DNA of 64,000 nucleotides, taken from positions 139,935,148 through 139,999,147 of the forward strand of contig CM077665.1 in assembly GCA_039707655.1 (NCBI GenBank), written 5' to 3'. The position numbers and the translations under genes are program-made. This document shows, piece by piece, positions 34,473 through 45,762 of this stretch. How positions within the stretch are numbered: the stretch's first letter is position 1; the number at the start of each line of letters is the position of its first letter. The notes beneath the pieces are model-generated. The model did not search any database, was not told where the DNA came from, and worked only from the letters and a program-made list of their open reading frames with translations. The stretch is from Elymus sibiricus. Lineage: Eukaryota; Streptophyta; Magnoliopsida; Poales; Poaceae.

Positions 34473-37400
34473 TGTGGCACACCGGCTCAGAGGAAACCGG
34501 AACGCCCCGTATTCCAGCCCAGGGACAAGTCTTCTGGAATACGGCACTGTTGGCATAGAACAAATCAGCTCTTTATTACTATGGATACGATTACAAGGGT
34601 ACTTAGATTACATTGGTACGGCGATACTACGCCTGACTAGGGTAACTCTACGCTAGCAGCGGAACAACGATGGTGGTGATGGACTCCACTCCGCAGGGAC
34701 TCTGGCTGGAACGCGTATCCTAGCTCGCAAATTTGGAATCCTCGACAAGCAAGCAATCATGGCATGACCTGCAATCTGGCATGACACGCCAGGTGAGTAC
34801 TTTGAATGTACTCGCAAGCTCACAACAAACATCAGCATTAAGGCAAGACAACATCATAGCAAGCAAGATTAAGTAAGGATTTATCATTACCGACGGAATG
34901 ATTGAAAATAACAGTAACAGGCTACTCTCACCGTACTCTGGTGACCAACTCGTGATCTCACCAAGAACATTCAAACGGTCACCAAGACTTGTCACCGGCA
35001 TAATGTCCAATTGCTATCATACTCAGACGAGTTCTTCCAATATTACGGTTGATCACCTACTGAGGTCTGGACGGGCTGTCCAATACCGTGGACGCGGCTA
35101 TTCGAATAGATTTTACACTCTGCAGAGGTTGCGCACTTTCCCCACACCATGAAGCACCTGGCCTCGTGATCCCAATCGGGTGGACCAGCGTTGCTTCAAC
35201 AAAACCTTCCTGACCCGTGACTCTTTCATCGTACCATCGGCATTCATCCTCCCCCGGAGGCCTGCCTTGGGTGGCCCCTGTGACCTCATGACACCTGCCA
35301 CCGTCGTGGCCAAACTATGTAGACCCAAACGGGGGCTACTGTCCCAAACGGGGATGTGCGCACAAACAAACAAACAACTGGGCTCACAAGGTTATCGCCA
35401 CCTACCGGGCCAGGGCAGCGCACGCGCATAACCTTCCCTCTTTGGTGGTACCGGTGAAAGATCACGCAGTCAGGCCAAGTCAAGGCCGTCCCATACCGGC
35501 AAATGTGGTTGCACGAGTATGCCCGGACAGGTGACTCGAGATCAACCAACTAAGTATCTTATCCCCGAACAATATTTCTGTCATAGCTGTCACTCCGATA
35601 TCATCGTAATCCAAGTCAACACATCCGTCAAATGGTAATCCAATAACCGATATGCTTAAGCCACTGCTACTAAGTCATATCCACAAACTGCCGGATGAAA
35701 CCCCGAAATAATCATAGACAGTAATCTTCAACGTCATGGCATCAACTAGTGGGTAAAATACTAGTCACTAACAATCCAGTATTCAATATGGTAGTCACTT
35801 ATTCAGGAATTCACTCCAACACTGCATAATCTAATTCATTTAACAAATAATCATACTTGCAATTAAAATAATTGGTTAAACCATGATATTGCAATGCAAT
35901 CATGCAGATGAGGGTTGTGGCTAGCCTGGGAAGGAAGGAACCATCGGGGAGAGGTGCGGAGAGTCCGCGGAAGGATCGCCGGAAAAGGTTCTCTCTCGAA
36001 GGGGGCTGATCAGAGGCAAGGGCAAAGTGGTCATTTTCACTGTGTGAACACACTGTGAAAATAGTACCAACATGACGGGCTCGAAGAGACGAAGACGAGG
36101 GCTTTGGAATCATCTCGATCGGAGTTGGGAGCAAAAAGATATGACCCGATGAAGTTTACGGACTAATCTGCAAAAAGAATATTTCCACCGGGGTCCCTGG
36201 TAGCTCAGCGGGTCGCGCCCTTCTGCGAATACGCTTTCTAACAGAAGAAGCGTATTTTTGGGTGAGGCACAGCCGAAGTGCGCTTTCGGTGGAGGAAAAC
36301 GTATTCCGAAGAATACGCTTTCACTTATTCACGTCAGCGACTCGGGTCAACACCCTGAGCGGCTGACGAGCGGGCCCGCGGGGCCATGGGGTCGCCTGGC
36401 CAGAGCGTCGTCTCCCTCGTCTCGCTCCACCCGACCGGAAGCAGAGGGAGGCAGGGAAGAGCACGACGCCGGCGATGGCCCGGGCAGCTCCGGCCGTCCC
36501 CGGCGGAGCTTGGACCACCGACGAAACCGGGAGGAGGCGCTGCATCCATCCAGCCTGGGCTCGGACGCCGGAGGGGGCTAAGACGGCGGCGGTTGGGGCG
36601 CCCGCGGTGGTGGTCATCGGCCAGATTTGAAGAAGGCGTCTCCGGCACCCAAACGACGGGGCAAGAAGGTGGGGAGGACCGCCGGACTGCAGGGGCTCTC
36701 GAGGAGGTGGAAGGGGAGAGAGATAGGGTGTGGCTCGCCGGGATTTAGACCGGAGGGAGCGGCGGCCGCGGCGGCATTGGAGGGCAAGAAGGGCCTTCGG
36801 CGATGGATGGATGGGTCAGGGAGGATCAGGGAAGCGAGGAGAGGAGGATGGTCCGGACGAGAGGGGCTCGGGGACCTTAAATAGCCGGGACTTCGGGAAA
36901 ACGCCGAGAAGAGAGGAGAGGCGTCTCGAGAGGTCAGAGAGGAGCGGAGAGGGCTCAGGCGAACTCGGGGAAGCTCGAGAGGGTTCGGGCAACTGGACAT
37001 GGCTGCAGCAGGGGCGGGCGAATCACGGGCGCGGCTACTGCACGCAAAGGAGGGGACAGGAGAGGAGGAGACTTATCTAGGGAGGAAGACGACGACGAGG
37101 GGGAGCTGTTGGACACAACGAGGCGTGTGGAACCGACGAGCAGAGGAGGGGCCCGAGCTAGCAAACACGCAGCTCGTGTCCATGGCGTGCCAGGGCGGTG
37201 GTCACCGCGTGGCCACGGCGTTGCCACGCCCTACTTGATGCCAAATTTTGTCTAGGGGCTTCCCCACATCTCTCTGAGTTGACTAGAGCAAGATTGGATG
37301 GAGGTGAGGGCAAGGATTGACTGATGTGAGCTGACCTAGGTGCTGAACAGCAGGTGTTTGTGCTGTGGTGTGATCACCACAGTGCACCTCTTGGCATGGC

Positions 37401-38507
37401 ATTTGGCAGAGGTCAATCATACTCTAAGGTGACTAACTTGCCAAAGTTTCAGCTCAACTGAGCCAAGATATTTGGCACTTCCTTTGCAATCTTGCCCACT
37501 GACCAGAAACAAAGATGAGGAAGCTGGGGTCAAATGGCTAAAGAAACTTGGGTGATTTTTGGTGAAGAGAGGTCATTTGAACATATGAAGCTACTGTAAA
37601 AATTTCATGCCATTTGCATAAGTAGAAATGGCACTTCCTTCACAGTGCTTCAATCTGGACAGAATCTTGAATAAATTACTGAGGAAAAATGGCTAGATAG
37701 AATGAGCCCAAACTTGGTGGAGATAGGTTATATGGGTAGGAGAATGCTCTGGTAAATTTCCAGCAATTATGAAGCAATATAAAATATAGTTGCTTCATAA
37801 CAGGAAAATATGACCAGAAGCTAAGATTTGATGCTGAGGTCACAAAGATGAAGGGATGATGCGCAAATTTTGTGGATAGTGGTAATTTGAGCATATAAAG
37901 ATGCCTGCATAATTTCAACTCATTTGCATACTCTTAGCTAGCACTTGCTTCACAAAGTTTCCTTTGGATCAGAAACTTTGGAAATTTGCCAATAAATATT
38001 TGCTAGCCAAATTGAGTTGAATTTTGGCATGTGGCAATGATACGGATAGGAAAGAGTGCACACAAAGTTTGAGGGCAATCAAGCAAAGATAGATGGCACT
38101 TGCTTCACAAAATACCACCTGGATCAGAATAGGAAAAGGAATATTAGAGAAATATTTTTGAACATGACAAGGAACGATTTTGCCATATTTGAGGGATATA
38201 TGACCCAAACAATTTATGAGAATTATTTGGGAATTTTTGGAATGATAGAAATGTGGGCTGCTTCACAACCCAGAGCAAACAGGGTTATTCCTTTGATAGA
38301 AAAAGGAATATTCCCAAGAAAAAAGATTATTGGGATTGGGTTCAAGATGGAAATGACAAGGTCTTGGGATGGTTTAGGCGTTGGCAAGCCACTAGGGAAG
38401 AGAAATCAAGGGTGATCTCTCCAGGTTCCAATACTACCAAGCCACAGAAAAGCAAAACCAGACCAAAATCAAAAGAAAAAGAAATGGGCAAAATCCAGGG
38501 TGTTACA
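34473..38507 (-). repeat. Element D 3' LTR
   Basis: A palindrome CTATTCGAATAG lies at 35098-35109 and a GAGTAC-type hairpin near 34792-34818. An AATACGCTT repeat cluster is at 36226-36330, a GC-rich core at about 36360-37240, a TATA-like TATTTAA (minus) at 36877-36883, and AT-rich U3-like sequence beyond 37240. Several frames of 80-130 codons in the GC core have Arg/Pro/Gly-rich composition and are not supported. Confidence 0.9.
36877..36883 (-). promoter_or_regulatory. Candidate TATA box of D 3' LTR
   Basis: Minus-strand TATTTAA stands in CCGGCTATTTAAGGTCCCC at the edge of the GC-rich core. The other LTR has it at 44076-44082. If used, it implies a leader of more than 2 kb. Confidence 0.5.
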
Positions 38508-39693
38508 AACCTACCCCCCTTAAAGAAATCTCGTCCTCGAGATTTGGTTGCTCAGGGTTCAAGTATGAACATTCCTATTTGAGGAAACCGTTTCCAACTC
38601 GGGTTTCCCTTTTTGCCTTTGTACAATGCTCCTGCTGGGTTTTATCTGATGCACTGCCTGGCTTCAGTGTGGTTTGCCTTACTGGATCCTTTTTCGGGCA
38701 AATATTAACTCATAGGTTACTCCGACTTTACTCCTTTTATGTCTGCTGACTTATCTGGGTGCAATGGCTTATCCTGACTGAAATGCCTGTCCTTCTCGCG
38801 AGTCTGGTAGTTGTTCCTTATGGACGTGTTGTGATGATGTCCGATACGGATGACCGCCCAATGAGTTGTGAACAGATTCTCTCGGTGGACATGACATCTT
38901 TCACTCTTTGCATTGGGTGACTTCAAATGGCTGTGTGCCCTCCAGGTTTTAACGGTGTTGCGAATCATACCGTTTTCTTGATGGACTCGGACTTCTTGCA
39001 GGGGTTACGGAAACATCTTGGCTAGGTTTACCGCCCTTAGCATCACATCTGTACCAACGACTTGGCTGTAACCTGTCGTGACCAGCGTGAAGGGTACGAC
39101 CTTATAACAGCATTATCTACAGACTTGACTGGCGGTGGTCCTAATAGGAAGATCTTGTCCTCAGCAGGTTATCTTTTGACTGATTTCCCTAGATGAGGAC
39201 ACCTGCTCCGAGGTTGTTGTCCAACATCCTGATCGTTTCGTCTGGCGGGCTTGAATATCCCCTTCTGACGATTCTGAGAATGTATAGCTGGCTGAGCGGG
39301 TTGACTCGATATGGGGTCTTTGCAAATGGATTAGACCCCGTGGGTGTGTACCCACGGCGATTGGTACCGAACCAGACTGTTTTGAGTATCTATACCCTGT
39401 TGATCTTGCAACCTTTATCATACCTGTATGGCCAATCTTGCTCCTTCATTATGGTTCCCTTTGCCTGGATCCTTAGCTGAAAGAGCTTGGCCTGATGTGT
39501 TCTTGATTCTTCGGATGACCATGGGTGCTGCCAGGTACAATATTCCGACAGGCATATCACTTAACAAGTTGTAGCTGTAGGGTAGCGACCGTCTGAACCC
39601 TTGGATGAAACCGGCAAATAAACCAGTTGCCACCAGAACGGTCTTTACAACTCAGATCAGGGACATTACTGGAGTAACTCAACCCCGGCTCAA

Positions 39694-39920
39694 GACGGCT
39701 GAAAAGCAGCTCAGAGCATGAGACGATGTCGATAAGAAGAAAGTAGTAGTTCCTTAAGACGGCCGAGAAACAGCTCAGAGCATAGGGTCACTGCTACGGA
39801 AAGAAATTCAACAACTGCCCGAGACGGTCGAAAAACAGCTCAGAACACGGGCCAGTTGCTGACAAGAGAAATAAAAGTCGGCACCCACCCTGGACGGCCG
39901 AAAACAGCTCAGAACACAGG
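39694..39920. repeat. Four-unit diverged tandem repeat
   Basis: Units start at 39694, 39758, 39823 and 39893 (periods 64, 65 and 70). Each has a conserved core GACGGCCGAAAAACAGCTCAG followed by a variable A/G-rich spacer. Confidence 0.85.
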
Positions 39921-40381
39921 CGTGGTGCCGTTACTAAAGAAAAAAAGGCAAGGGTTCGTCCGTATCCCATACAGCTTATCCATAGGTTGTTGGTCATCTC
40001 ACTGGAGTGTATAACTGGCGTTCTTTTTCCTTCTTACATAGCCCATGCAATAGTCGGATTCTTACTAGGCTGGTCTGATTATGGCCTTGGCAGTATGTCC
40101 ACCATATCTATTGAGTATATGCGAGTGAGCGCTTGATTCCTGAAGCAAGCTTGTGTCCTGACTGACTTTTTGCCTTCTGACCAACTGTTGCGGATCTGAT
40201 CCTTGGAAGGCATGGTCATATGCTACCAACTATCGGTGCAATAGCTTGTACTAATGTCGATGCGATACCTTACTGATGAAGATTGCATAGCTTGTGCTGG
40301 AAGCCATCAAGATCATCTTGCTGAGGATGACTGAATTGCTTGTGCCTGAAGCTTTCTTTTTGCCTTATGCCGACCGAGTGC

Positions 40382-40407
<26 letters not shown>
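40382..40407. repeat. AT dinucleotide microsatellite
   Basis: Thirteen AT units. Confidence 0.95.
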
Positions 40408-40412
<5 letters not shown>

Positions 40413-41657
40413 AATGTTCCTGCTGTCAATTACTTGTTGTATGCAACAGGGTATTCGGCTATCCTTCTTGCTGAATACTATGTTCATAGCACATTCTGAC
40501 TTGCTTCCGGAATATAGCAGGTTTCAAATTGTACTCATAGCAGACTCAACCATGTGTATGAATCATACCTTTGACTCGAAATGTGTTGTTGATTATGCAC
40601 ACCCTTTGCCTTCTTGCTGATTCGATGATTACTGCTGCGAAGGTTTCACTGTGTATACGTGATGCTGATAATCAGTCCAGCCAGGATATCATTTATTTTC
40701 ATGTCCGATATTCCCGATGTAATGCGGTCTGCTAAAAATTCTATATTGCTATACTGAGCTTCCAAATGACTGTCTCTTCACTGATTTCTTTGAGTCCAGT
40801 GTCGGTGAGCAACTTCCTTAAGGGGAAAATAAGGTAACACCAAGGGCCCAAAGAAAGAAGCAAAAGAAACGACTAAAACAAAAGCACACAAGATCACACA
40901 CAAGCAATACCTACTCTACAACTATTCACAGCAATAATATGCATTCCTACTTAAGCACACAAATCTCGCAAGAACTCCGGTACTACGGTCTAACATGCTG
41001 TGGCGGTGTGCACGAAAGTGAATCAAGGTGTGGAATGAGTTGGTGTAAACAAAGCTACACCAAACAGGGGCTTACACCGGTTCCATCTGGACGGACACGG
41101 TGGCGAGGACGAACTTGATGATCGTGGGTCGGATCACGAGGGTCACGACCACATCATCATCAAGCGGACGGAAGAAAACCGTACTTGTCCCGAGAATGAA
41201 TAGCAGGAAGGGATGGAAAGAAGGGCTTGAGGGCATTGCCCTTTCCCGATAACAAAGATCGGTAAGGGTTACCAGCGCGGCCAATGGAAGAGCAAGATCC
41301 GGGATAGAAACATGTCTATCGCCGAAACAATAGGGGGAAGCTGAAGAGAATACATTGGTGTGGTACCGGGGCATCAATCCGACAAGGAATCGATACCACC
41401 AAGTACCTTGGCATCACTCCGTTAGGACGGAGATAACGCCACACCAAGGAACAAGCATGCAAACTGGAGAGCGCAGGTGGGGAATCGAAACCGATGCCAC
41501 CTATACTCACCAGATCCATCGTTAGTTATAAAATATCTAGTCTATATGCATGCTATGCACAAACAAATGCAGCAAACAAGTGCAGCAAACCAACTAGCTC
41601 CTATACTACCGGTTACTAACGCTCGCGTCTAGACCGCGCGTCCTACATCCAGACCTA

Positions 41658-41668
41658 CTCTGATACCA
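41658..41668 (-). other. Element D primer binding site
   Basis: On the minus strand TGGTATCAGAG, the initiator tRNA-Met complement, lies five bases from the 5' LTR end. Confidence 0.85.
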
Positions 41669-41673
41669 ACGCT

Positions 41674-44600
41674 TGTGGCACCCCGGCTTAGAGGAAACCG
41701 GAACGCCCCGTATTCCAGCCCAGGGACAAGTCTTCTGGAATACGGCACTGTTGGCATAGAACAAATCAGCTCTTTATTACTATGGATATGATTACAAGGG
41801 TACTTAGATTACATTGGTACGGCGATACTACGCCTGACTAGGGTAACTCTACGCTAGCATCGGAACAACGATGGTGGTGATGGACTCCACTCCGCAGGGA
41901 CTCTGGCTGGAACGCGTATCCTAGCTCGCAAATTCGGAATCCTCGACAAGCAAGCAATCATGGCATGACCTGCAATCTGGCATGACACGCCAGGTGAGTA
42001 CTTTGAATGTACTTGAAAGCTCACAACAAACATCAGCATTAAGGCAAGACAACATCATAGCAAGCAAGATTAAGTAAGGATTTATCATTACCGACGGAAT
42101 GATTGAAAATAACAGTAACAGGCTACTCTCACCATACTCTGGTGACCAACTCGTGATCTCACCAAGAACATTCAGACGGTCACCAAGACTTGTCACCGGC
42201 ATAATGTCCAATTGCTATCATACTCAGACGAGTTCTTCCAATATTACGGTTGATCACCTACTGAGGTCTGGACGGGCTGTCCAATACCGTGGACGTGGCT
42301 ATTCGAATAGATTTTACACTCTGCAGAGGTTGCACACTTTACCCACACCATGAAGCACCTGGCCTCGTGATCCCAATCGGGTGGACCAGCGTTGCTTCAA
42401 CAAAACCTACCTGACCCGTGACTCTTTCATCGTACCACCGGCATTCATCCTCCCCCGGAGGCCTGCCTTGGGTGGCCCCTGTGTCCTCATGACACCTGCC
42501 ACCGTCGTGGCCAAACTATGTAGACCCAAACGGGGGCTACTGTCCCAAACGGGGACGTGCGCACAAACAAACAAACAACTGGGCTCACAAGGTTATCGCC
42601 GCCTACCAGGCCAGGGCATTGCGTGCGCATAACCTTCCCTCTTTGGTGGTACCGGTGAAAGATCACGCAGTCAGGCCAAGTCAAGGCCGTCCCATACCGG
42701 CAAATGTGGTTGCACGAGTATGCCCGAACAGGTGACTCGAGATCAACCAACTAAGTATCTTATCCCCGAACAATATTTCTGTCATAGCTGTCACTCTGAT
42801 ATCATCGTAATCCAAGTCAACACATCCGTCAAATGGTAATCTAATAACCGATATGCTTAAGCCACTGCTACTAAGTCAATTCCACAAACTATCGGATGAA
42901 ACCCCGAAATAATAATAGACAGTAATCTTCAACGTCATGGCATCAACTAGTGGGTAAAATACTAGTCACTAACAATCCAGTATTCAATATGGTAGTCACT
43001 TATTCAGGAATTCACTCCAACACTGCATAATCTAATTCATTTAACAAATAATCATACTTGCAATTAAAATAATTGGTTAAACCATGATATTGCAATGCAA
43101 TCATGCAGATGAGGGTTGTGGCTTGCCTGGGAAGGAAGGAACCATCGGGGAGAGGTGCGGAGAGTCCGCGGAAGGATCGCCGGAAAAGGTTCTCTCTCGA
43201 AGGGGGCTGATCAGAGGCAAGGGCAAAGTGGTCATTTTCACTGTGTGAACACACTGTGAAAATAGTACCAACATGACGGGCTCGAAGAGACGAAGACGTG
43301 GGCTTTGGAATCACCTCGATCGGAGTTGGGAGCAAAAAGATATGACCCGATGAAGTTTAGGGACTAATATGCAAAAAGAATATTTCCACCGGGGTCCCTG
43401 GCAGCTCAGCGGGTCGCGCCCTTCTGCGAATACGCTTTCTAACAGAAGAAGCGTATTTTTGGGTGAGGCATGCCGAAGTACGCTTTCGGTGGAGGAAAAC
43501 GTATTCGAAGAATACGCTTTCACTTATCCACGTCAGCGACTCGGGTCAACACCCTGAGCGGCTGACGAGCGGTCCCGCGGGGCGGTGGGGTCGCCTGGCC
43601 AGAGCGTTGTCTCCCTCGTCTCGCTCCACCCGACCAGAAGCAGAGGGAGGCAGGGAAGAGCACGACGCCGGCGATGGCCCGGGCAACTCCGGCTGACCCC
43701 GGCGGAGCTTGGACCACCGACGAAACCGGGAGGAGGCGCCGCATCCATCCCGCCTGGGCTCGGACGCCGGAGGGGGCCAAGACAGTGGCGGTTGGGGTGC
43801 CCGCGGCGGTGGTCGTCGGCCAGATTTGAAGACGGCGTCTCCGGCACCCAAACGACGGGGCAAGAAGGTGGGGAGGACAGCCGGACTGCAGGGGCTCTCG
43901 AGGAGGTGGAAGGGGAGAGAGATAGGGTGCGGCTCGCCGGGATTTAGACCGGAGGGAGCGGCGGCCGCGGCAGCATTGGAGGGCAAGAAGGGCCTCCGGC
44001 GATGGATGGATGGGTCGGGGAGGATCAGGGAAGCGAGGAGAGGAGGATGGTCCGGACGAGAGCGGCTCGGGGACCTTAAATAGCCGGGACGGCACGGGCG
44101 GCCGAGCGCGGCCGCGGCGACGCGTGCGCCGCGCGCCGGAGCTTCGGGAAGACGCCGGGAAGAGAGGAGAGGCGTCTCGAGAGGACAGAGAGGAGCGGAG
44201 AGGGCTCAGGCAAACTCGGGGAAGCTCGAGAGGGTTCGGGCAACTGGACATGGCTGCAGCAGGGGCGGGCGCGTCACGGGCGCGGCTACTGCACGCAAAG
44301 GAGGGGACAGGAGAGGGGGAGACTTATCCAGGGAGGAAGAATACGACGAGGGGGAGCTGTTGGACACGACGAGGCGTGCGGAACCGACGAGCAGAGGAGG
44401 GGCCCGAGCTAGCAAACACGCAGCTCGCGTCCATGGCATGCCAGGGCGGTGGTCACCGCGTGGCCACGGCGTTGCCACGCCCTACTTGATGCCAAATTTT
44501 GTCTAGGGGCTTCCCCACACCTCTCTGAGTTGACTAGAGCAAGATTGGATGGAGGTGAGGGCAAGGATTGACTGATGTGAGCTGACCTAGGTGCTGAATA

Positions 44601-45757
44601 GCAGGTGTTTGTGCTGTGGTGTGATCACGACAGTGCACCTCTTGGCATGGCATTTGGCAGAGGTCAATCATACTCTAAGGTGACTAACTTGCCAAAGTTT
44701 CAGCTCAACTAAGCCAAGATATTTGGCACTTCCTTTGCAATCTTGCCCACTGACCAGAAACAAAGATGAGGAAGCTGGGGTCAAATGGCTAAAGAAACTT
44801 GGGTGATTTTTGGTGAAGAGAGGTCATTTGAACATATGAAGCTACTGTAAAAATTTCATGCCATTTGCATAAGTAGAAATGGCACTTCCTTCACAGTGCT
44901 TCAATCTGGACAGAATCTTGAATAAATTACTGAGGGAAAATGGCTTGATAGAATGAGCTCAAACTTGGTGGAGATAGGTTATATGGGTAGGAGAATGCTC
45001 TGGTAAATTTCCAGAAATTATGAAGCAATATAAAATATAGTTGCTTCACAACAGGAAAATATGACCAAAAGCTAAGATTTGATGCTGAGGTCACAAAGAT
45101 GAAGGGATCATGCTCAAATTTTGTGGATAGTGTTAATTTGAGCATATAAATATGCTTGCAAAATTTCAACTCATTTGCATACTCTTAGCTAGCACTTGCT
45201 TCACAAAGCTTCCTTTGGATCAGAAACTTTGGAAATTTGCCAATAAATATTTGCTAGCCAAATTGAGTTGAATTTTGGCATGTGGCAATGATACGGATAG
45301 GAAAGAGTGCACACAAAGTTTGAGGGCAATCAAGCAAAGATAGATGGCACTTGCTTCACAAAATACCACCTGGGGCAGAATAGGAACATGAATATTAGAG
45401 AAATATTTTTGAACATGACAAGGAAAGATTTTTCCATATTTGAGGGATATATGACCCAAACAATTTATGAGAATTATTTGGGAATTTTTGGAATGATAGA
45501 AATGTGGGTTGCTTCACAACCCAGAGCAAACAGGGTTATTCCTTTCATAGAAAAAGGAATATTCCCAAGAAAAAGATTATTGGGATTGGGTTCAAGATGG
45601 AAATGACAAGGTCTTGGGATTGTTTAGGCATTGGGAAGCCACTAGGGAAGAGAAATCAAGGGTGATCTCTCCAGGTTCCAATACTACCAGGCCACAGAAA
45701 AGCAAAACCAGACCAAAATCAAAAGAAAAAGAAATGGGCAAAATCCAGGGTGTTACA
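41674..45757 (-). repeat. Element D 5' LTR
   Basis: This LTR is 4,084 bp. Compared with 34473-38507 it has about 50 extra GC-rich bases at about 44090-44141 (GGCACGGGCGGCCGAGCGCG onward). By eye substitutions are about 2% in the part compared. The palindrome copy is at 42299-42310. Confidence 0.9.
44076..44082 (-). promoter_or_regulatory. Candidate TATA box of D 5' LTR
   Basis: TATTTAA on the minus strand. The extra GC-rich block lies just upstream (higher coordinates), where promoter-proximal elements would be. Confidence 0.5.
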
Positions 45758-45762
45758 CTAGA

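Larger units (their letters stand above)
38508..41673 (-). other. Element D internal region, non-coding
   Basis: The region is 3,166 bp with no gag or pol. The polypurine tract AAGGGGGGTAGGTT (minus) is at 38508-38521, with a hairpin AAATCTCG-TCCT-CGAGATTT at 38526-38545. A four-unit repeat (39694-39920) and an AT microsatellite (40382-40407) follow. The primer site TGGTATCAGAG (minus) is at 41658-41668. Confidence 0.75.
34473..45757 (-). mobile_element. LARD-like retrotransposon D (minus strand)
   Basis: The element is 11,285 bp. Its LTRs are 4,035 bp (34473-38507) and 4,084 bp (41674-45757), with duplication CTAGA at 34468-34472 and 45758-45762. The minus-strand LTR begins TGTAACACCCTGGATTTTG and ends GGGGTGCCACA. 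A tRNA-Met primer site is at 41658-41668. The internal region is 3,166 bp and non-coding. It is related to C only in short blocks. Most of the LTR length difference is an indel of about 50 bp near the TATA box. Confidence 0.85.

Noticed and set aside
43520..44251. 243-codon minus-strand frame in the D 5' LTR
   Set aside because: It is Arg/Pro/Ser/Gly-rich, sits in a GC-rich CpG core where stops are rare, overlaps open frames on the other strand, and is broken in the other LTR copy.
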